Position numbers and translations under genes: made by a program
The notes under the pieces: generated by a model
Told to the model about the DNA's origin: nothing
What the model saw: only the letters and a program-made list of their open reading frames with translations
Database searches by the model: none
Part shown: positions 1 to 7,808 of the stretch, piece by piece
Numbering within the stretch: the first letter of the stretch is position 1
How the letters are laid out: every line of letters begins with the position of its first letter
Source: Desulfoprunum sp.
GTDB lineage: Bacteria > Desulfobacterota > Desulfobulbia > Desulfobulbales > Desulfocapsaceae
Length of the DNA stretch: 16,678 nucleotides
NCBI GenBank assembly: GCA_030696435.1
Contig: JAUYSF010000148.1
Coordinates: forward strand, 1-16,678
Reading direction: 5' to 3'

Positions 1-173
1 GTGAGCACCACCTTCTTGCCCAGTCGATCAAAGAGCGGCACCCCGAATTCTTCCTCCAGTGCCTTGATTTGGGCCGAAACCGTCGACTGGGCATAATGCA
101 GGGTCTCCGCAGCCCGGTAAAAACTCAACAGACGCCCCACGGCCAGAAAGGTCTTCAATTGCCTGAGCTCCAT
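1..173 (-). CDS. LysR-family transcriptional regulator, N-terminal part (cut by window edge)
   Basis: This is the first 57 codons of a minus-strand gene that runs off the left edge. The reading begins MELRQLKTFLAV and continues through a winged helix-turn-helix: RAAETLHYAQSTVSAQIKAL around residues 20-39, then EEEFGVPLFDRLGKK. That is the classic LysR N-terminus, in which the second HTH helix (QSTVSAQIKALE) binds DNA and the LFDR motif closes the wing. The start is well supported: the reverse strand reads GGAGGTG a few bases before the ATG at 171-173. The effector-binding domain lies outside the window, so the ligand cannot be inferred. The gene is divergent from the cysteine-motif gene at 299, and a LysR-type box lies between them, so that gene and lysR itself are the likely targets. 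Family assignment is secure; the specific function is unknown. Confidence 0.93.
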   Translation of the reverse strand, partial: MELRQLKTFLAVGRLLSFYRAAETLHYAQSTVSAQIKALEEEFGVPLFDRLGKKVVL

Positions 174-196
174 CACACCTCCGTTCGTAAATTTCG

Positions 197-202
197 ATTA
201 TA
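197..202 (-). promoter_or_regulatory. Probable -10 box of the lysR promoter
   Basis: The minus strand reads a perfect TATAAT here, 24 bases before the lysR start codon. No strong -35 is visible; the best is TGTAAA with an 18-base spacer, which lies inside the LysR box at 216-230. A regulator bound at that box would overlap its own promoter, which fits the negative autoregulation typical of this family. Confidence 0.5.
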
Positions 203-215
203 ACCATCAAAAAAT

Positions 216-230
216 ATCGTTTTACACGAT
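216..230. promoter_or_regulatory. LysR-type operator (T-N11-A dyad)
   Basis: The sequence ATCGT-TTTAC-ACGAT is a perfect 5-bp inverted repeat with a 5-base spacer. It contains the T-N11-A signature (T217, A229) of LysR binding sites. The symmetry extends outward into an A-run on the left and a T-run on the right with one mismatch per side. It lies between the divergent lysR and the gene at 299, where a LysR recognition site is expected. It is the only strong dyad seen in this intergenic region. Confidence 0.6.
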
Positions 231-249
231 TTTTTCGATCGATTACAAA
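221..249 (+). promoter_or_regulatory. Candidate promoter for the cysteine-motif gene
   Basis: TTTACA (221-226, five of six consensus bases) and TACAAA (244-249, four of six) are separated by 17 bases and point toward the gene at 299. The -35 lies inside the LysR dyad, so binding there would directly affect this promoter. This is a by-eye match in AT-rich DNA. Confidence 0.35.
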
Positions 250-298
250 CTACGAAAAAGGCTGAGGCCTGTCAACACTCAATTCAGGAGGAACAAGT

Positions 299-742
299 AT
301 GGAAAAGCAGGAATTCGCGGTATCACAGTTCATGAACGGTTTCAGGTGCTCCCAGGCGGTTGTTGAGGCCTTTGCGGAGGAAACAGGCATCGAGCCCAAC
401 CTCGCCCGGAAGATCTCGATTGGGCTCGCGGGCGGGGCCGGTTGCGGCGGGGAATGCGGGGCGGTCGAAGCGGCCTATCTGGTGAACAGTCTGCGCTGGG
501 GCTTCTCGGAGCCGGGCGAGCCGGAAAAATTTAAAAAAGTGATTGGAAAGAATATTGAGTTCGCGGATCGTTTCCGAAAAATTCACAACAGCCTCAACTG
601 CTATGATCTGATCGGAGTCAATCTTTTCTCTGAGGAGGGTATGCGCCAGTTTCAAGAGAACGAACTGAAAACGAAAATCTGTGCGCACCTCGTCCGTGAT
701 GCGGTGAGGATTCTGGAAGATATCGGAGAGGAAAAACTGTAA
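299..742 (+). CDS. C_GCAxxG_C_C-type putative redox-active cysteine protein
   Basis: This 147-residue protein has no signal peptide or membrane segment, so it is probably cytoplasmic. It shows the spaced-cysteine layout of the C_GCAxxG_C_C family: C17 in FRCSQAV, then a glycine-rich GLAGGAGCGGECGAV segment with C49 and C53, then C101 in NCYDLIG and C128 in KICAH. The last position of the central CGAxxG motif is Ala rather than Gly (CGAVEA). Family members are small proteins common in anaerobes and are thought to bind a redox cofactor or metal through the cysteines; no reaction is established, and none is claimed. AGGAGG at 286-291 sits 7 bases before the ATG and fixes the start. Its position opposite a LysR gene, with a shared operator, suggests it is the regulator's target. 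Family call good, function unknown. Confidence 0.8.
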   Translation: MEKQEFAVSQFMNGFRCSQAVVEAFAEETGIEPNLARKISIGLAGGAGCGGECGAVEAAYLVNSLRWGFSEPGEPEKFKKVIGKNIEFADRFRKIHNSLNCYDLIGVNLFSEEGMRQFQENELKTKICAHLVRDAVRILEDIGEEKL

Positions 743-784
743 CCGACAGTCGATACTTCATCCGAGCAATGTGATCCTCCCTGG

Positions 785-932
785 CTAGGAGTCTGTCGGA
801 TTATAGAAATTTTTTTCTCAGATCAAGGCATTTTCGAAAATTAAGCGCAGCCATATAGTTGATATTGCGAGCATTGATTTTCGAAAATAACGCAGAGATG
901 GGGAAAAAGGGCATAATCCGACAGGCTCCTAG
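785..932. mobile_element. 148-bp palindromic MITE-like element with 20-bp terminal inverted repeats
   Basis: The ends are CTAGGAGTCTGTCGGATTAT (785-804) and ATAATCCGACAGGCTCCTAG (913-932), which are reverse complements at 19 of 20 positions. Two copies of the palindrome TTTTCGAAAA (831-840 and 878-887) sit symmetrically about the same midpoint, near 859, so the whole element folds back on itself. It has no open reading frame of note. The outermost CTAG could be a 4-bp target duplication rather than part of the repeat, because CTAG is its own complement. The structure fits a non-autonomous element mobilised by a transposase elsewhere; alternatively it could act as a bidirectional hairpin. No parent insertion sequence is assigned. 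Confidence 0.7.
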
Positions 933-973
933 AGCACCAGCCATCGGAATCTCACAGCCAACTCTTTCGTCTC

Positions 974-1010
974 GCCTGCCGTCACATATTTCGCTTAAAT
1001 GACGGCAGGC
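974..1010. repeat. Perfect 11-bp inverted repeat (hairpin) with 15-base loop
   Basis: GCCTGCCGTCA (974-984) and TGACGGCAGGC (1000-1010) are exact reverse complements around an AT-rich 15-base loop. No T-tract follows on either strand, so it is not a textbook intrinsic terminator. It lies 41 bases beyond the MITE-like element in gene-free DNA. It could be a protein site, a REP-type repeat, or a weak terminator for the gene at 299. Confidence 0.5.
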
Positions 1011-1228
1011 AACCTTCCACTCTCACGATTCTCAGTACATATTGTTACAATTGTTTACAAAACCCCCACAGCTTATCCAACCTCTTCCAGATACCATGTG
1101 AGTCTTCAATATCCAGCTTCTCGGCAGCACAGCAGACAGAACTCCCGAAGTGGAAGAAGAAAGAAATTCATATTTTTTAATTTAATTACTGTCACTTGAG
1201 CTCTACTGTTCTGATGAATAGAAAAATA
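1011..1228. other. AT-rich gene-free stretch upstream of tetR
   Basis: With 743-1010 this completes a gap of over 550 bases between the cysteine-motif gene and tetR. I see no convincing gene: the one short plus-strand frame here (999-1199) has no ribosome-binding site and a composition unlike the neighbouring proteins. A partial dyad around 1040-1060 (TGTTACAATTGTTTACA) is imperfect and not assigned. Confidence 0.5.
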
Positions 1229-1294
1229 TTGACTGCAGTCAGTTTTTCTCCTTGACGAATTCTGCTCGGGGATTATATTTTCGACTCCAGTCAA
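1229..1294 (+). promoter_or_regulatory. tetR promoter bracketed by two operator palindromes
   Basis: TTGACG (1252-1257) and TATATT (1274-1279), with a 16-base spacer, form a good sigma-70-type promoter ahead of tetR. A perfect palindrome TGACTGCAGTCA (1230-1241) lies upstream. A second copy, CGACTCCAGTCA (1282-1293, 10 of 12 identical), lies just after the -10. Both have the half-site GACT-N2-AGTC, and their centres are 52 bp apart, close to five helical turns. The arrangement suggests TetR represses its own operon by binding both sites on one helix face, with the downstream copy over the transcription start. Confidence 0.65.
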
Positions 1295-1315
1295 CTTTCA
1301 TCAACAGGACATATC

Positions 1316-1942
1316 ATGGCAGGCATTAGAGAACAGAAAAAACAGGACACCCGGCAGGCGATCATGCAGGCCGCGATCAAGTTGTTCAGCGAGAAGGGTT
1401 TCGAGAAGACCAGCATTGAAGAGCTGGCTAAGGCGGCAGGCATTGGCAAGGGCACGATCTACAGCTATTTCCAGACCAAGAGCGACATCCTCCATGCCTT
1501 CTGCGAGGACGAGCTGGTCTGCCTGCATCAGGAACTCACTGATAACGCCGACAAAGAGATCCCGATCCTGCAGCAGATGGTGGCGATCTACATGAGCGAG
1601 TTTCGCCTTATCACCGAAAACCGGGAGTTCGGTCGTCTGTTCATGCAGCAGACCGCCTTTCCACGTGATGTCGATCTCGCACAGCACCTGGAAAATGAAG
1701 ACAACTATTTTAAGCTGCTCTTTCCCCTGCTGGAGAAGGCCCAGGACCGCGGTGAACTGCGAAAAGACGTAGAATTGTTACACATTGTCGGACATTTTTA
1801 CGGTCTGTATCTGCTCCTGGTCTCTGCCTGGTACACCGGCAGGATACCGACGGAAGAGGCCGAAATCGCCCTTGAAACCTTGTTCCGCCAGGCCATGGAA
1901 GGCCTTGGGCCTCTGCCTGAATCGGGACGAACAAAAAACTGA
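1316..1942 (+). CDS. TetR/AcrR-family repressor, likely of the pump-1 operon
   Basis: This 208-residue protein has the N-terminal TetR HTH: RQAIMQAAIKLFSEKGF at about 13-29, then TSIEELAKAAGIGKGTIYSY at 32-51, and YFQTKSDIL. The alpha-helical C-terminal ligand-binding half diverges, as usual, and does not reveal the inducer. Length is typical of the family. The ATG is preceded by a weak CAGGAC; the upstream promoter and paired palindromes support this start. The next gene is a pump adaptor 54 bases downstream with no terminator between, so tetR is probably first in a tetR-adaptor-RND-channel operon. This layout is well known for drug- or bile-inducible efflux. A decayed copy of its 3' end lies at 7809-7973. 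Family call is firm; target and ligand are inferred. Confidence 0.93.
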   Translation: MAGIREQKKQDTRQAIMQAAIKLFSEKGFEKTSIEELAKAAGIGKGTIYSYFQTKSDILHAFCEDELVCLHQELTDNADKEIPILQQMVAIYMSEFRLITENREFGRLFMQQTAFPRDVDLAQHLENEDNYFKLLFPLLEKAQDRGELRKDVELLHIVGHFYGLYLLLVSAWYTGRIPTEEAEIALETLFRQAMEGLGPLPESGRTKN

Positions 1943-1996
1943 TTGTCTGCCTCAGCTCACAATCTCCCTGCACGTACACCAAATTTGGTTGGATCA

Positions 1997-3142
1997 ATGA
2001 AAAATCTAAATCGTAATAAACTCATGAGCATTGCCGCTGTCCTCTTATTCATCTCCGGGGCAATCTGGTGGCGGGTCAGCCTCAGCCGCGCAGAAGACAG
2101 CGCGACTGCAAAACCTCCTGAAACCTCCGCCGCAAAACCCGCCCTGACTGTCACAGCGGTCACTCCAATGCGCGCCGATTGGCCGATACAACTCAGCGCC
2201 ACCGGCGACATCGCGGCCTGGCAGGAAGCCTTAGTCGGCTCCGAGGCCGACGGACTGCGTCTCACCGAAGTGAAGGTGAATGTCGGCGATACGGTACGGC
2301 GCGGCCAGATTCTGGCCGTCTTCTCCGATGTCACAATCAAGGCCAATGTGGCCCAGGCCCGGGCGGCAGTGACCGAGGCGGAGGCCACCATGGCAGAGGC
2401 CAGGGCCAACGCCGACCGTACCCGCAAAAGCCAGGCTCCGGGTGTCATGAGCGCCCAACAGGTCAGTGCGTACCTCACCGCCGAACAGACTGCCGCCGCC
2501 CGGCTGGAATCCGCCCACGCCCAACTGCTCAGCCAGCAGGTCCGGCTCGACCAAACACAACTTGTCGCCCCGGACGACGGCCTGATCTCCTCCCGCACGG
2601 CGACGGTGGGTGCGGTGGTATCGGCCGGCCAGGAACTTTTTCGCCTTATCCGGGCCAACAGGCTGGAATGGCGGGCCGAGGTCACGGCCGCAGAACTGCC
2701 CAAGGTGCGAACCGGCCAGGCTGTGACTCTTTCGGCCCCGGGCGGTCTCCAGGCCAAAGGATCAGTGCGGATGGTGGCACCGACCGTAGACCGGCAGACC
2801 CGCACGGCCCTTATCTATGTCGATATTCCCTCTGATACCGGCCTGAAGGCCGGCATGTTTGCCCGGGGTGATTTCGAACTGGGCCGCAGCACAGTGCTGG
2901 CCCTGCCGCAGAGTGCCATTGTCCAGCGCGAAGGCTTCAACTACGCCTACAGTATCGGCAAAGACAACAAGGTCTTACAGCTCAAGGTGGATATCGGTCG
3001 CCGTCTCGAAGACCAGGTGGAAATCACCCACGGCCTTGAACCGCAGGCGAAACTGGCAGCTTCAGGGACATCCTTTCTGGCCGACGGTGACACCGTGCGG
3101 GTGGTCGATGCCTCTGTAAACCAGACGGAGAGCAAGCAATGA
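1997..3142 (+). CDS. RND efflux periplasmic adaptor (HlyD/MFP family), pump 1
   Basis: From the ATG at 1997 the product is 381 residues. The same frame is open back to a TTG at 1943, right after the tetR stop, but the ATG places the hydrophobic segment (about residues 9-26, SIAAVLLFISGAIWW) at the N-terminus, as expected for a membrane-anchored adaptor; the ribosome-binding site is weak. Recognisable in order are the first lipoyl half (VKVNVGDTVRRGQILAVF), an Ala/Glu-rich helical hairpin (AQARAAVTEAEATMAEA onward), the second lipoyl half (LVAPDDGLISSRTATVGAVV), a beta-barrel region and a C-terminal membrane-proximal domain. Adaptors of this family bridge the inner-membrane pump and the outer-membrane channel in the periplasm. 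The gene overlaps the permease gene by the four bases ATGA, indicating translational coupling. Confidence 0.92.
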   Translation: MKNLNRNKLMSIAAVLLFISGAIWWRVSLSRAEDSATAKPPETSAAKPALTVTAVTPMRADWPIQLSATGDIAAWQEALVGSEADGLRLTEVKVNVGDTVRRGQILAVFSDVTIKANVAQARAAVTEAEATMAEARANADRTRKSQAPGVMSAQQVSAYLTAEQTAAARLESAHAQLLSQQVRLDQTQLVAPDDGLISSRTATVGAVVSAGQELFRLIRANRLEWRAEVTAAELPKVRTGQAVTLSAPGGLQAKGSVRMVAPTVDRQTRTALIYVDIPSDTGLKAGMFARGDFELGRSTVLALPQSAIVQREGFNYAYSIGKDNKVLQLKVDIGRRLEDQVEITHGLEPQAKLAASGTSFLADGDTVRVVDASVNQTESKQ

Positions 3143-6100
3143 ACGTATCGTCCTGGTCGATCAAGAACCCAATCCCCGCCATACTGCTCTTTATCCTGCT
3201 CACCGTCATGGGCCTGATGAGCTTTAGGGCGATGAAGATCCAGAACTTCCCCGATATCGATCTGCCGACCGTGACGGTCACGGCGGTACTCCCCGGCGCC
3301 TCGCCCTCGCAGATGGAAATGGAGATCGCCCGCAAGATCGAGAACTCGGTGGCCTCCCTGCAAGGCGTCAAGCATATCTACACCACGGTGCAGGACGGCA
3401 GCGCTTCGGTCACCGTCGAATTTCGCCTGGAAAAAGAGACTTCGGAAGCGGTCGACGATGTCCGTGATGCGGTCTCGCGTATCCGCTCCGATCTGCCCAG
3501 CGATCTGCGCGACCCGATCATCTCCAAGATGGATCTGGCCGGCATGCCGATCATCACCTACACCGTGGCCTCCGACCGGATGGATGCTGAGGCCCTGTCC
3601 TGGTTCGTCGACAATAACGTGACCAAGGATATGCTCTCGGTGACGGGCGTCGGGGCTGTCGACCGGGTGGGTGGAGCGACGCGGGAGGTGCAGGTGGAAA
3701 TCGACCCCGACCGTCTGCTGGCCCTCAACGTGACGGCGTCCGATGTCTCGCGCCAGTTGCGCCAGATCGAACAGGAGGCCCCCGGCGGCCGGGCCACGGT
3801 TGGCGGTGTCGAGCAGTCGATCCGCATGCTGGCCACAGTGCAGTCGGCCGAAGAACTGGCCAAAATGGATATTACCCTCTCCGACGGCCGCCATATCCGA
3901 CTTGACCAGATCGCCAGCGTCAAAGATACCGTGGCCGAACAGCGCTCCGCCGCTCTGCTCGACGGCAAGCCCGTAGTCGGTTTTGAGATCACCCGATCGC
4001 GAGGGGCCGGCGAAGTCCAAGTTGCAGACGGCGTACGGGCCGAGATCGCAAAACTGCAGGCCAAACACCCGGAGATCACCTTCACCGAGGCCTTTAATTT
4101 TGTCGATCCGGTGGAGGAAAACTACTCGGGTTCGATGGCCCTGCTCTATGAGGGGGCGTTCCTGGCAGTGCTCGTCGTCTGGTGCTTCCTCCGGGACTGG
4201 CGGGCCACCTTTGTCTCCGCCACTGCCCTGCCGCTCTCGATCATCCCGGCCTTTGCCGTCATGCATATCCTCGGTTTCACGATCAACGTGGTGACGCTGT
4301 TGAGTCTGTCACTCGTCGTCGGCATCCTGGTCGATGATGCCATTGTCGAAATTGAGAATATCATGCGCCACTTGCGCATGGGCAAAACGCCCTTCCAGGC
4401 CGCTATGGAGGCCGCGGACGAGATAGGTCTTGCGGTCATTGCCACGACCTTTTCGCTGATCGCCGTCTTCCTGCCGACGGCCTTCATGAGCGGGGTGGTC
4501 GGCAAATTTTTCGTGCAGTTCGGCTGGACCGCCTCGATCGCCGTGTTCTTTTCCCTGGTAGTAGCGCGCATGCTCACACCGATGATGGCGGCCTATATCC
4601 TCAAACCAATAGTCAAGGACTATAAGGAACCGCGCTGGCTCATCCACTACAGCCACTGGGCGACCTGGTGTCTAAAAAATCGTCTATACACAACGCTTGC
4701 GGTGATAGTCTTCTTCTTCGGTTCGTTTGTGCTGGCCAGCATGCTGCCGACCGGTTTCATGCCGGCCGACGATGTATCCCAGACTATGATCTACATCGAA
4801 CTGCCCCCCGGCAGCACCTTTGAGCAGACCCTGTCGCTGGCCGAGCAGGCACGGGTGGCGGTCCAGAAGAATCCCCATGTCAAGATGGTCTATACCGCCG
4901 TCGGTGGCGGCAATTCCGGCGGTGATCCCTTTGCCCTGCAAGGGGCCTTCGAGGTCCGCAAGGCCAGCCTGACCCTCAACCTGACACCGCGCGGTGAACG
5001 ATCAGGGATCAAAAAGCAGGAAATCGAGACCCAGTTACGCCAGGCCCTCGCCTCTCTGCCAGGGGCTAGGATCAAGGTCGGCATGGGCGGCGGCGGTGAG
5101 AAATACGAACTGGTCCTGGCCAGTGAGGACGGCCAGACCCTGCTGGCCCACGCCAGGAAGGTGGAGCGCGAACTCCGCTCGATTCCCGGTATCGGCAATG
5201 TCACCTCGACATCAAGCCTGGTCCGCCCCGAACTTACTGCCCGGCCTGACTTCGCCCGAGCCGCCGATCTCGGCGTGACCTCGGCGGCCATCGCCGATAC
5301 CCTGCGCATAGCCACCGCCGGCGACTACGACCAGGATCTGGCAAAACTCAATCTCTCCCAGCGACAGGTGCCGATTGTGGTCAAACTGCGCTCCGATGCC
5401 CGTCAGGATATCGACCTGTTGTCCCGCCTGGCCGTTCCCGGCGCCCACGGCCCGGTGATGCTCGGCAATGTCGCGCAACTGGCCATTGCCAGCGGACCTG
5501 CGCAGATCGATCGCTACGACAGGCTGCGCAATATCAATTTTAATATTGAACTGAACAACGTACCGATGGGCGATGTGGAGAAAATGGTGCTGGCCCTGCC
5601 GAGCCTGGTCAATCTTCCGCCAGGTGTGTCCCAGACCCCGGTCGGTGATGCCGAGGCCATGGCCGAGTTGTTTTCCGGTTTCAGTTTGGCGATGGCCACC
5701 GGCGTGCTGTGTATCTATATTGTCCTGGTTCTGCTGTTTAAGGATTTCGTCCAGCCGGTATCGATCCTCATGGCCCTTGTCCTCTCCCTTCCAGGTGCCT
5801 TCATTGGCCTGTTTATCACCCAAACCGCGATGTCGATGCCGGCCATGATCGGCCTCATCATGCTGATGGGTATTGCCACCAAGAACTCGATTCTGCTGGT
5901 GGAATACGTCATCATGGCCCGCCGCGACCACGGCATGAGCCGCTGGGATGCCCTGCTCGACGCCTGCCTGAAAAGGGCTCGGCCGATTGTCATGACGACG
6001 ATTGCCATGGGCGCCGGTATGATCCCGATTGCCCTCGGCATGGGCACCGACCCGAGTTTTCGCTCGCCGATGGCGATTGTGGTGATCTTTGGCCTGATCA

Positions 6101-6261
6101 CCTCGACTTTTCTCAGTCTGCTGGTCATCCCGGTGGTCTTTTCCTATGTCGACGATGCCATGCAGTGGTTGGCCAGACGCATACGGTCGGGACACACGGC
6201 CGGCAGCCCGACAGGACAACTTGAGCCGGTACCAATCGATGATCCTCGCAATCTGCGCTGA
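3139..6261 (+). CDS. RND efflux permease (HAE1/AcrB-like), pump 1
   Basis: This 1040-residue inner-membrane proton antiporter has the family's usual length. It begins with a TM1 region (NPIPAILLFILLTVMG), a first large periplasmic loop, a TM2-6 block, a second periplasmic loop from about 540 to 840, and TM8-12. The proton-relay residues are all present: D399-D400 in TM4 (VGILVDDAIVEIEN) and K915 in TM10 (MGIATKNSILLVEY), matching AcrB D407-D408 and K940. The ATG at 3139 has GGAG eight bases upstream and overlaps the adaptor stop. Together with the adaptor and the channel at 6307 it should export amphiphilic or toxic compounds; the actual substrate cannot be read from sequence. Confidence 0.95.
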   Translation: MNVSSWSIKNPIPAILLFILLTVMGLMSFRAMKIQNFPDIDLPTVTVTAVLPGASPSQMEMEIARKIENSVASLQGVKHIYTTVQDGSASVTVEFRLEKETSEAVDDVRDAVSRIRSDLPSDLRDPIISKMDLAGMPIITYTVASDRMDAEALSWFVDNNVTKDMLSVTGVGAVDRVGGATREVQVEIDPDRLLALNVTASDVSRQLRQIEQEAPGGRATVGGVEQSIRMLATVQSAEELAKMDITLSDGRHIRLDQIASVKDTVAEQRSAALLDGKPVVGFEITRSRGAGEVQVADGVRAEIAKLQAKHPEITFTEAFNFVDPVEENYSGSMALLYEGAFLAVLVVWCFLRDWRATFVSATALPLSIIPAFAVMHILGFTINVVTLLSLSLVVGILVDDAIVEIENIMRHLRMGKTPFQAAMEAADEIGLAVIATTFSLIAVFLPTAFMSGVVGKFFVQFGWTASIAVFFSLVVARMLTPMMAAYILKPIVKDYKEPRWLIHYSHWATWCLKNRLYTTLAVIVFFFGSFVLASMLPTGFMPADDVSQTMIYIELPPGSTFEQTLSLAEQARVAVQKNPHVKMVYTAVGGGNSGGDPFALQGAFEVRKASLTLNLTPRGERSGIKKQEIETQLRQALASLPGARIKVGMGGGGEKYELVLASEDGQTLLAHARKVERELRSIPGIGNVTSTSSLVRPELTARPDFARAADLGVTSAAIADTLRIATAGDYDQDLAKLNLSQRQVPIVVKLRSDARQDIDLLSRLAVPGAHGPVMLGNVAQLAIASGPAQIDRYDRLRNINFNIELNNVPMGDVEKMVLALPSLVNLPPGVSQTPVGDAEAMAELFSGFSLAMATGVLCIYIVLVLLFKDFVQPVSILMALVLSLPGAFIGLFITQTAMSMPAMIGLIMLMGIATKNSILLVEYVIMARRDHGMSRWDALLDACLKRARPIVMTTIAMGAGMIPIALGMGTDPSFRSPMAIVVIFGLITSTFLSLLVIPVVFSYVDDAMQWLARRIRSGHTAGSPTGQLEPVPIDDPRNLR

Positions 6262-6306
6262 TCATCTCTTCAGACAATCAGAACGAAGTTGAACGAGTCA
6301 CCATAT

Positions 6307-7734
6307 ATGAAAACAACGCTCTCGCATCATTTTCTCAGGATTTCCGTAGCCCTACTGACGGTCTTTCTTGCCTCCTGCGCCGCAGTCGGGCCGACCTATG
6401 AACCGCCCCGGCCCGATATGCCGACCGGCTGGAGTGAATCGACCAAGGATCTTCAGGTGGCAGCCGATGCCGACATCAACACCTGGTGGACCCTGTTCAA
6501 GGACCCGGTCCTCGATTCGCTGATACAGCGGACAATCGCCTCCAACCAGGACCTGCGCATCGCCGAAACCCGCATCCGCGAGGCCAGGGCCCAGCGACAG
6601 CTGGCAGGATCGGCCCAGGTGCCCGCCCTCAATGCCTCCGCCTCCTCCAGTCACAGCCGGAGCTATGAAAACACCGCCTCCGGAAAAGGCAGTCGCGATC
6701 TCTACCAGGCCGGTTTTGATGCCGGTTGGGAGGTCGATATCTTTGGCGGCGTCCGCCGTTCCATTGAGGCAGCAGATGCCTCGGTAGCCAGTTCACTGGA
6801 AGATAAACGCGATATTCAGGTATCTCTTCTGGCGGAGGTTGCCAGAAACTATCTCGAGTTACGCGGCAGCCAGCAAAGGATCGCCATCGCCAACCAGAAC
6901 ATCGCCAACCAGGAAGAGACGGTGGCCCTGGTTCAACGCCGCTTCGAGATCGGCCTGAGCAGCGAACTCGAACTTGAGCAGGCCAAGAACCAACTCTATA
7001 TGAGCAAATCCCCGGTCCCGGGTTTAGAAACCATCGCAGCCCAGGCCATGCATCGGCTGGCCCTGCTCATTGGCCAGCAGCCACAGGCCCTCGTTGCGGA
7101 ACTGTCGCCCGAGGTGATGATTCCGGCTACTCCACCCGAAATCCCCGTTGCCCTGCCCTCGGAGCTGCTCCGCCGCCGGCCCGATATCCGCCGGGCAGAA
7201 CGTGATCTCGCGACGGCAACGGCACAGGTCGGGGTGGCCACCGCCGATCTGTTCCCCCGTTTTTCCCTGGGCGCCATGGCCGGACTCGAAAGCACCAGTC
7301 TTTCCGATCTTGTCACCTCGGGTAGCAGATTCTGGTCCTTCGGCCCAACGGTGAAATGGGCTCTTTTTGACGGAGGACGGGCCAGGGCCGGAGTCGAGAT
7401 CAGCAATGCCCAGCGGGACAGGGCCCAAATCGCCTATGAAAAGTCCGTCCTTGCCGCCCTCGCAGACGTTGAAGACGCCCTCGTCGCCTTCAACCGCGAA
7501 CAGCAGACCCGACGCACCCTTGCTGCTGCCGCAGATTCAGCCCAACGGGCAGCAACCATTGCCAGGGATCAGTACAAACTCGGCCTGATCGATTTTCTCA
7601 ACGTCTTGCTCAGCGACTCTTCGCTGCGCCAGTCCCAGGATCAGCTTGTCCAGAGCGAACAGCGGCTCTCGATGAACATGGTGGCCTTGTTCAAGTCCCT
7701 CGGCGGCGGCTGGGAAGTGGAAACACCTCTTTAA
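6307..7734 (+). CDS. Outer-membrane channel lipoprotein (NodT/OprM family), pump 1
   Basis: I start at the ATG at 6307 (475 residues) rather than the in-frame TTG at 6289. From 6307 the protein opens with a lipoprotein signal: a positively charged start, a hydrophobic run, then the lipobox LASC with the modified Cys at residue 24. Ala follows the Cys, consistent with outer-membrane sorting. Next comes VGPTYEPPRPDMP, the hallmark start of RND outer-membrane lipoproteins, and the usual two internal repeats of long helices and strands, including LRRRPDIRRAERDLATA and a C-terminal RDQYKLGLIDFLNVL. The protein forms the trimeric exit duct of pump 1. No clear ribosome-binding site is seen. It follows the permease by 45 bases without a terminator. 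Confidence 0.92.
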   Translation: MKTTLSHHFLRISVALLTVFLASCAAVGPTYEPPRPDMPTGWSESTKDLQVAADADINTWWTLFKDPVLDSLIQRTIASNQDLRIAETRIREARAQRQLAGSAQVPALNASASSSHSRSYENTASGKGSRDLYQAGFDAGWEVDIFGGVRRSIEAADASVASSLEDKRDIQVSLLAEVARNYLELRGSQQRIAIANQNIANQEETVALVQRRFEIGLSSELELEQAKNQLYMSKSPVPGLETIAAQAMHRLALLIGQQPQALVAELSPEVMIPATPPEIPVALPSELLRRRPDIRRAERDLATATAQVGVATADLFPRFSLGAMAGLESTSLSDLVTSGSRFWSFGPTVKWALFDGGRARAGVEISNAQRDRAQIAYEKSVLAALADVEDALVAFNREQQTRRTLAAAADSAQRAATIARDQYKLGLIDFLNVLLSDSSLRQSQDQLVQSEQRLSMNMVALFKSLGGGWEVETPL

Positions 7735-7771
7735 AACGGCTCTCCCCTCTCCCAGGAAAAGCTCAAAAAAC

Positions 7772-7800
7772 GCGACAAGTTGTTGGAAAATAGATATATA
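7772..7800 (+). promoter_or_regulatory. Weak candidate promoter before pump 2
   Basis: GCGACA (7772-7777) and TATATA (7795-7800), with a 17-base spacer, are the best promoter-like pair between the two pump operons. Each matches only four of six consensus bases. No copy of the TGACTGCAGTCA operator is present here, and no intrinsic terminator follows pump 1, so pump 2 might instead be read through from operon 1. Confidence 0.2.
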
Positions 7801-7808
7801 TGACCTAA

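Noticed and set aside
28..210. Minus-strand 60-codon frame at the left edge
   Set aside because: The true gene here is the LysR N-terminus in another frame, starting at 173 with a strong ribosome-binding site.
1074..1082. Possible DnaA box (TTATCCAAC)
   Set aside because: It differs from TTATCCACA at the end positions and is alone, with no cluster or origin context.
999..1199. Plus-strand 66-codon frame upstream of tetR
   Set aside because: No ribosome-binding site, it begins inside the right arm of a hairpin, and the composition is Ser/Arg/Tyr-rich with no recognisable motif.
2947..4266. Long minus-strand open frame (439 codons) opposite the adaptor and permease genes
   Set aside because: It is the complement of well-supported pump genes, its sequence is low in family-like motifs (His/Asp/Gly-rich), and it has no ribosome-binding site. 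It is a GC-rich shadow frame.
5212..6219. Minus-strand open frame (335 codons) opposite the pump-1 permease
   Set aside because: The composition is His/Gln/Gly/Asp-rich, typical of the antisense of membrane-protein codons, and the plus-strand gene explains the region.
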